From positions 1 to 16,871 of the forward strand of contig JBIKLY010000077.1 in assembly GCA_044359525.1 (NCBI GenBank): DNA of 16,871 nt, in the 5' to 3' direction. The translations under genes and the position numbers were made by a program. Source of the stretch: CAJBIL01 sp044359525. Its GTDB lineage: Bacteria > Pseudomonadota > Gammaproteobacteria > Burkholderiales > Rhodocyclaceae. Below are positions 14,989 to 16,871 of the stretch, one piece after another (the first letter of the stretch is position 1; each line of letters starts with the position of its first letter). A model generated the notes under the pieces. It searched no databases, was not told the DNA's origin, and saw only the letters and a program-made list of their open reading frames with translations.

Positions 14989-15647
14989 GCTTTACCTCCC
15001 GCCGGGCAAAGACCGTGCACCAGCAGATCGAAATGCGTTTCAAGATAGGTTTCCGGATCGGTCTCCTGCCCGCAGAAGCAAAGGGAGAAACGCCAGACAA
15101 CAAGCATCAGCAGCGGCGCAATGATCACATCAATTGCCGTTTCCACATCGAGCGGACGAAATTCGCCGCTCGCAATCCCGCGCTGCAGCGCCGAACGTAG
15201 CAATGCACGGCCACGCACAATCACCTTATCGTGGTAGTACTGCGCAACCTCCGGAAAATTGCGCGATTCGGAAATGATCAGTTTCGGCACCCCGGCCAGT
15301 CGCGTACCACCGATCTCCTGCCACCAGCCGAAAAGAAGATGGCGGAGCAATTCGACCGCCGACCCGCTGTGTTCCGCCACCCGTTGCTCGGCGGCCACCA
15401 GGGTGGGTACGATACCTTCCTCGATCACCGCCTTGAACAGCGCTTCCTTGCTGTCGAAGTAAAGATAGAGCGTGCCTTTGGATACCCCGGCGCGCGCCGC
15501 CACATCATCGAGCCGCGTCGCGGAAAACCCTTTTTCGACAAACAGGTCAAGCGCGGCCGACGTCAGTTCGGAAGGACGGGCATCCTTGCGACGACGACGC
15601 GCCGTTTTGACCTCGTCAGGCAATTCAGGAGGAAGGGAAGCAAGCAT
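14985..15647 (-). CDS. TetR-family transcriptional repressor of the efflux operon
   Basis: This 220-residue regulator has an N-terminal helix-turn-helix at about residues 42-64 (SATRLDDVAARAGVSKGTLY then YF), preceded by a basic stretch, KTARRRRKDAR. The C-terminal ligand-binding region is helical and diverges, as usual for the family. It is the first gene of the operon and overlaps the adaptor by an ATGA, so it is co-transcribed with what it controls. The perfect palindrome at 15669-15682 at its own transcription start implies negative autoregulation of the whole operon. No clear Shine-Dalgarno precedes the ATG at 15647, so expression of the regulator may be kept low. The ligand is unknown. 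Confidence 0.93.
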   Translation of the reverse strand: MLASLPPELPDEVKTARRRRKDARPSELTSAALDLFVEKGFSATRLDDVAARAGVSKGTLYLYFDSKEALFKAVIEEGIVPTLVAAEQRVAEHSGSAVELLRHLLFGWWQEIGGTRLAGVPKLIISESRNFPEVAQYYHDKVIVRGRALLRSALQRGIASGEFRPLDVETAIDVIIAPLLMLVVWRFSLCFCGQETDPETYLETHFDLLVHGLCPAGGKA

Positions 15648-15668
15648 GGGATTTACGACGCAATAATG

Positions 15669-15682
15669 ACTGACCGGTCAGT
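15669..15682. promoter_or_regulatory. Probable TetR operator, perfect 14-bp palindrome
   Basis: ACTGACCGGTCAGT is a perfect palindrome lying directly downstream of the -10 box and covering the predicted transcription start (about 15676) of the tetR-adaptor-pump operon. Palindromes with a central GACCGGTC-like core are known for TetR-family repressors, and its position would block RNA polymerase when bound. The repeat is seen directly; binding by the adjacent regulator is inferred. Confidence 0.75.
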
Positions 15683-15711
15683 AATGTATCCGGCAAAAAA
15701 GGGGAAGTCAA
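15683..15711 (-). promoter_or_regulatory. Sigma-70-type promoter of the tetR-adaptor-RND operon
   Basis: On the minus strand TTGACT (15711 to 15706) and TACATT (15688 to 15683) are separated by exactly 17 bases, each one mismatch from consensus. The -35 box lies in the loop and 3' arm of the upstream gene's terminator hairpin, and the operator palindrome abuts the -10. The predicted leader before the tetR ATG is about 29 bases. Confidence 0.78.
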
Positions 15712-15726
15712 TCGACTTCCCCTTTT
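15697..15726 (-). terminator. Rho-independent terminator of the lipoprotein gene
   Basis: A perfect 13-bp stem (15697-15709 with 15714-15726) with a 4-base loop is followed on the minus strand by an uninterrupted run of T, counted partly within the stem, to position 15695. It begins 32 bases past the stop of the 168-residue lipoprotein gene. On the plus strand the stem ends in only four T, so it is mainly a minus-strand terminator. It overlaps the -35 box of the next operon. Confidence 0.85.
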
Positions 15727-15758
15727 CAGAAATAACTCGGCCGGCGCCACAAACAACA

Positions 15759-16265
15759 TCACCCCCGGCGCACACTCACAGACGGGCGCCAAAGCGCCAG
15801 CAAGCTTGCCGTATCAATGCGCCCGAGCATAACTCCATCGACCGTCAGCAGCGTCACACCACCGTTTTCAATGTGCAGCGCGGCGACATCGCGCGCATCC
15901 AGCGGGATGCGCTTCTGCAACGCCAGGTTACGCACCTCATGCACATAGACTGCATCAGCGCCCAGCACCCAGAGTTGTCCGCGCGCCGGGTCAAGCTTGA
16001 TGTCGCGTACCGTCGACCGCTCAAAAACGCGCGTCTGAGCGGCAAGCACCGGCGCACCGGCACCAAGATAAAAAGCCTGCACGCTACCGATGCGTTCATC
16101 CGCGATGAAAACCAGATGCTTCTCCGGCCACTCCACAACTATCTGCCGGGGATTTACGCGATCGGCGGGCACGCAGGCGGCGAGCAAGGAGAAGAGAAGG
16201 GCCAGTGATAGCACCACAGGAACAGAAGCGGACATTGACCGCTGGCGGGTGTTGCGTCCGGACAT
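15759..16265 (-). CDS. Small lipoprotein of unknown function
   Basis: This 168-residue protein was not recognised as a named family. The N-terminus has basic residues, then a hydrophobic run ending in the lipobox LLAAC, with Cys31 as the likely lipidated residue (Cys20 if translation began at Met11). The rest is rich in short beta strands (IVVEWPEKHLVFIADE, LDPARGQLWVLGADAVYVHE, ENGGVTLLTVDGVMLGRID), which look like repeated blades of a small propeller-type fold; this is a guess. No membrane segment follows. GGAG lies six bases before the ATG at 16265, which decided the start over an in-frame ATG further upstream. It is a single-gene unit ended by a strong terminator. Confidence 0.72.
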   Translation of the reverse strand: MSGRNTRQRSMSASVPVVLSLALLFSLLAACVPADRVNPRQIVVEWPEKHLVFIADERIGSVQAFYLGAGAPVLAAQTRVFERSTVRDIKLDPARGQLWVLGADAVYVHEVRNLALQKRIPLDARDVAALHIENGGVTLLTVDGVMLGRIDTASLLALWRPSVSVRRG

Positions 16266-16380
16266 GGCGTTCTCCAAAAAACAATTGACGGAAAACAAAC
16301 AATACCGGACACTTTTGAAACACCACAGACACACTTAGTCAACAAATCAAGCACACCGTACCGGCTGAGGCACCAATACA

Positions 16381-16390
16381 GTCAGCCGTC
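16381..16390 (+). repeat. Direct repeat flanking the MITE-like element, left copy
   Basis: gtcagccgtc is repeated exactly at 16554-16563, on the other side of the inverted-repeat element. It could be a 10-bp target-site duplication. The inverted arms start four bases from this copy and one base from the other, so the ends are not perfectly flush. Confidence 0.5.
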
Positions 16391-16553
16391 ACAAGGCAAT
16401 TGCATTTAAACATCGCCCCCCAACGCAGAGGCGCAGAGGACGCAGAGATGACACAGAGAAAGTCAAATACTTGCCCGTATTTTTCTTTTCTATGCGTTTC
16501 CTCTGTGCCCTCCGCGCCTCTGCGGTAGGTTTTAAAATCAAATGCAATCGCCC
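16391..16553. repeat. MITE-like dispersed repeat with nested inverted repeats
   Basis: The outer arms ggcaattgcattt (16395-16407) and aaatgcaatcgcc (16540-16552) are inverted copies with one mismatch in 13. The inner arms 16424-16447 and 16501-16524 match as inverted copies in 21 of 24 positions and consist of cgcagaggcgcagagg-type runs. The unit would fold into a long hairpin on either strand. CGCAGAG-rich repeats like this are scattered between genes in many environmental bacteria. It encodes no transposase, so any movement would have to be non-autonomous. Confidence 0.72.
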
Positions 16554-16563
16554 GTCAGCCGTC
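16554..16563 (+). repeat. Direct repeat flanking the MITE-like element, right copy
   Basis: This is an exact second copy of gtcagccgtc, 173 bases after the first and one base beyond the right inverted arm. Together the two copies bracket the element as a target-site duplication would. Confidence 0.5.
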
Positions 16564-16587
16564 GGTAGCAAACAGAATGGAACAAGC

Positions 16588-16871
16588 ATGCTGCTCAGTC
16601 TGAATAGCGCGTCACCGATGCCTTTGGTCGACCAGATCGTTGGCCACATCCGCAGCCAGGTCGACGACCGGCTGCTGCGCGCCGGCATGCGCCTGCCGCC
16701 GATTCGCAGCTTTGCCGAGCAAAATGAGGTCAGTCGTTTCACCGTGGTTGAGGCTTACGACCGGCTGGTCGCGTTGGGTTACCTGCAATCGCGCCGGGGC
16801 TCGGGCTTTTACGTCGCGGCAAGACAATCGGCAGCGCCAGTCGAACCGCGCAGCGGCGAAGTCATGCGCGC
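16588..16871 (+). CDS. GntR-family regulator, probably MocR type, 3' end beyond window
   Basis: The first 94 codons of a DNA-binding regulator are present. MPLVDQIVGHIRSQVDDRLL then RAGMRLPPIRSFAEQNEVSR (residues 11-51) and FTVVEAYDRLVALGYLQSRR with GSGFYV form the winged helix of the GntR family. The helix spacing and the PPIRSFAEQ / YDRLVALGYLQSRRGSGFYV pattern resemble MocR-type proteins, in which an aminotransferase-like PLP domain follows. That domain would lie outside the window, so the subtype is not proven. The ATG at 16588 was chosen because an ATG at 16577 runs into a stop after eight codons. It starts 24 bases after the right flank of the repeat element, which may therefore affect its promoter. 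Confidence 0.82.
   Translation, partial: MLLSLNSASPMPLVDQIVGHIRSQVDDRLLRAGMRLPPIRSFAEQNEVSRFTVVEAYDRLVALGYLQSRRGSGFYVAARQSAAPVEPRSGEVMR

Larger units (their letters stand above)
16266..16587. other. Intergenic region between lipoprotein gene and MocR-like regulator
   Basis: These 322 bases between divergent genes contain no credible gene. The first part (16266-16380) is A-rich and should hold the lipoprotein promoter, but I see no convincing -35/-10 pair. The middle (16391-16553) is a MITE-like inverted-repeat element. The last 24 bases hold a weak ribosome site (GGAA) for the regulator. A reading frame crossing the repeat encodes LRPLRLCVGG-like peptide, a familiar artefact of this repeat type. 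Confidence 0.7.

Noticed and set aside
16391..16553. CRISPR array or tandem repeat suggested by the cgcagag runs
   Set aside because: The units are only imperfect short runs arranged as two inverted arms. There are no regular spacers and no cas genes.
16389..16742. 117-codon minus-strand frame across the repeat and the MocR-like gene start
   Set aside because: The peptide contains the LRPLRLCVGG and ARRAQR strings that come from translating CGCAGAG repeats, and it is antisense to a real winged-helix domain.

Overview
The window is G+C-rich and reads as the chromosome of a Gram-negative bacterium. TDP-rhamnose genes, heptosyltransferase I, Kdo transferase and the order isoaspartyl-methyltransferase-like / rhodanese / tolC suggest a betaproteobacterium, most likely of the Rhodocyclales type. 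This placement is inferred from gene content and style, not from a marker gene. There are no rRNA, tRNA or CRISPR features and no transposase gene.

Region 1 (1-5992, all minus strand) is a nucleotide-sugar operon transcribed right to left: rmlB, rmlD, then a three-gene interruption (periplasmic ATP-dependent DNA ligase, MntA-type nucleotidyltransferase, HepT-type HEPN protein), then rmlA, rmlC and a gmd gene cut by the window edge. Most neighbouring genes share 4-base ATGA overlaps, and hepT abuts rmlA with no gap. RmlA, B, C and D together convert glucose-1-phosphate to dTDP-L-rhamnose. Gmd makes GDP-4-keto-6-deoxymannose, the precursor of GDP-fucose or GDP-rhamnose. A perfect 23-bp inverted repeat of REPIN type lies between rmlD and the ligase.

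Region 2 (6096-8323, plus strand) is divergent from rmlB. It holds waaC and waaA, which overlap by one base and build the LPS inner core. waaA collides tail to tail with tolC, with a 26-bp overlap of coding sequence.

Region 3 (8298-15647, minus strand) reads tetR, periplasmic adaptor lipoprotein, RND pump (all with 4-base overlaps), then after 80 bp an isoaspartyl-methyltransferase-like gene, a rhodanese and tolC. A pump, an adaptor and an outer-membrane channel therefore lie on one strand, so a complete tripartite efflux system is possible. The tetR promoter has a compact architecture: its -35 box lies inside the terminator hairpin of the upstream gene, and a perfect 14-bp palindrome follows the -10 directly.

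Region 4 (15759-16871) holds a small lipoprotein gene of unknown function. It is followed by about 320 bp without a gene, which contains a MITE-like inverted-repeat element flanked by 10-bp direct repeats. The window ends in the start of a GntR/MocR-type regulator on the plus strand.

The most unusual features are the HepT/MntA toxin-antitoxin-like pair and ligase embedded in the rml operon, the overlapping terminator/promoter/operator of the efflux operon, and the two small non-coding repeat elements. I see no clear sign of a wholly new multi-gene system.
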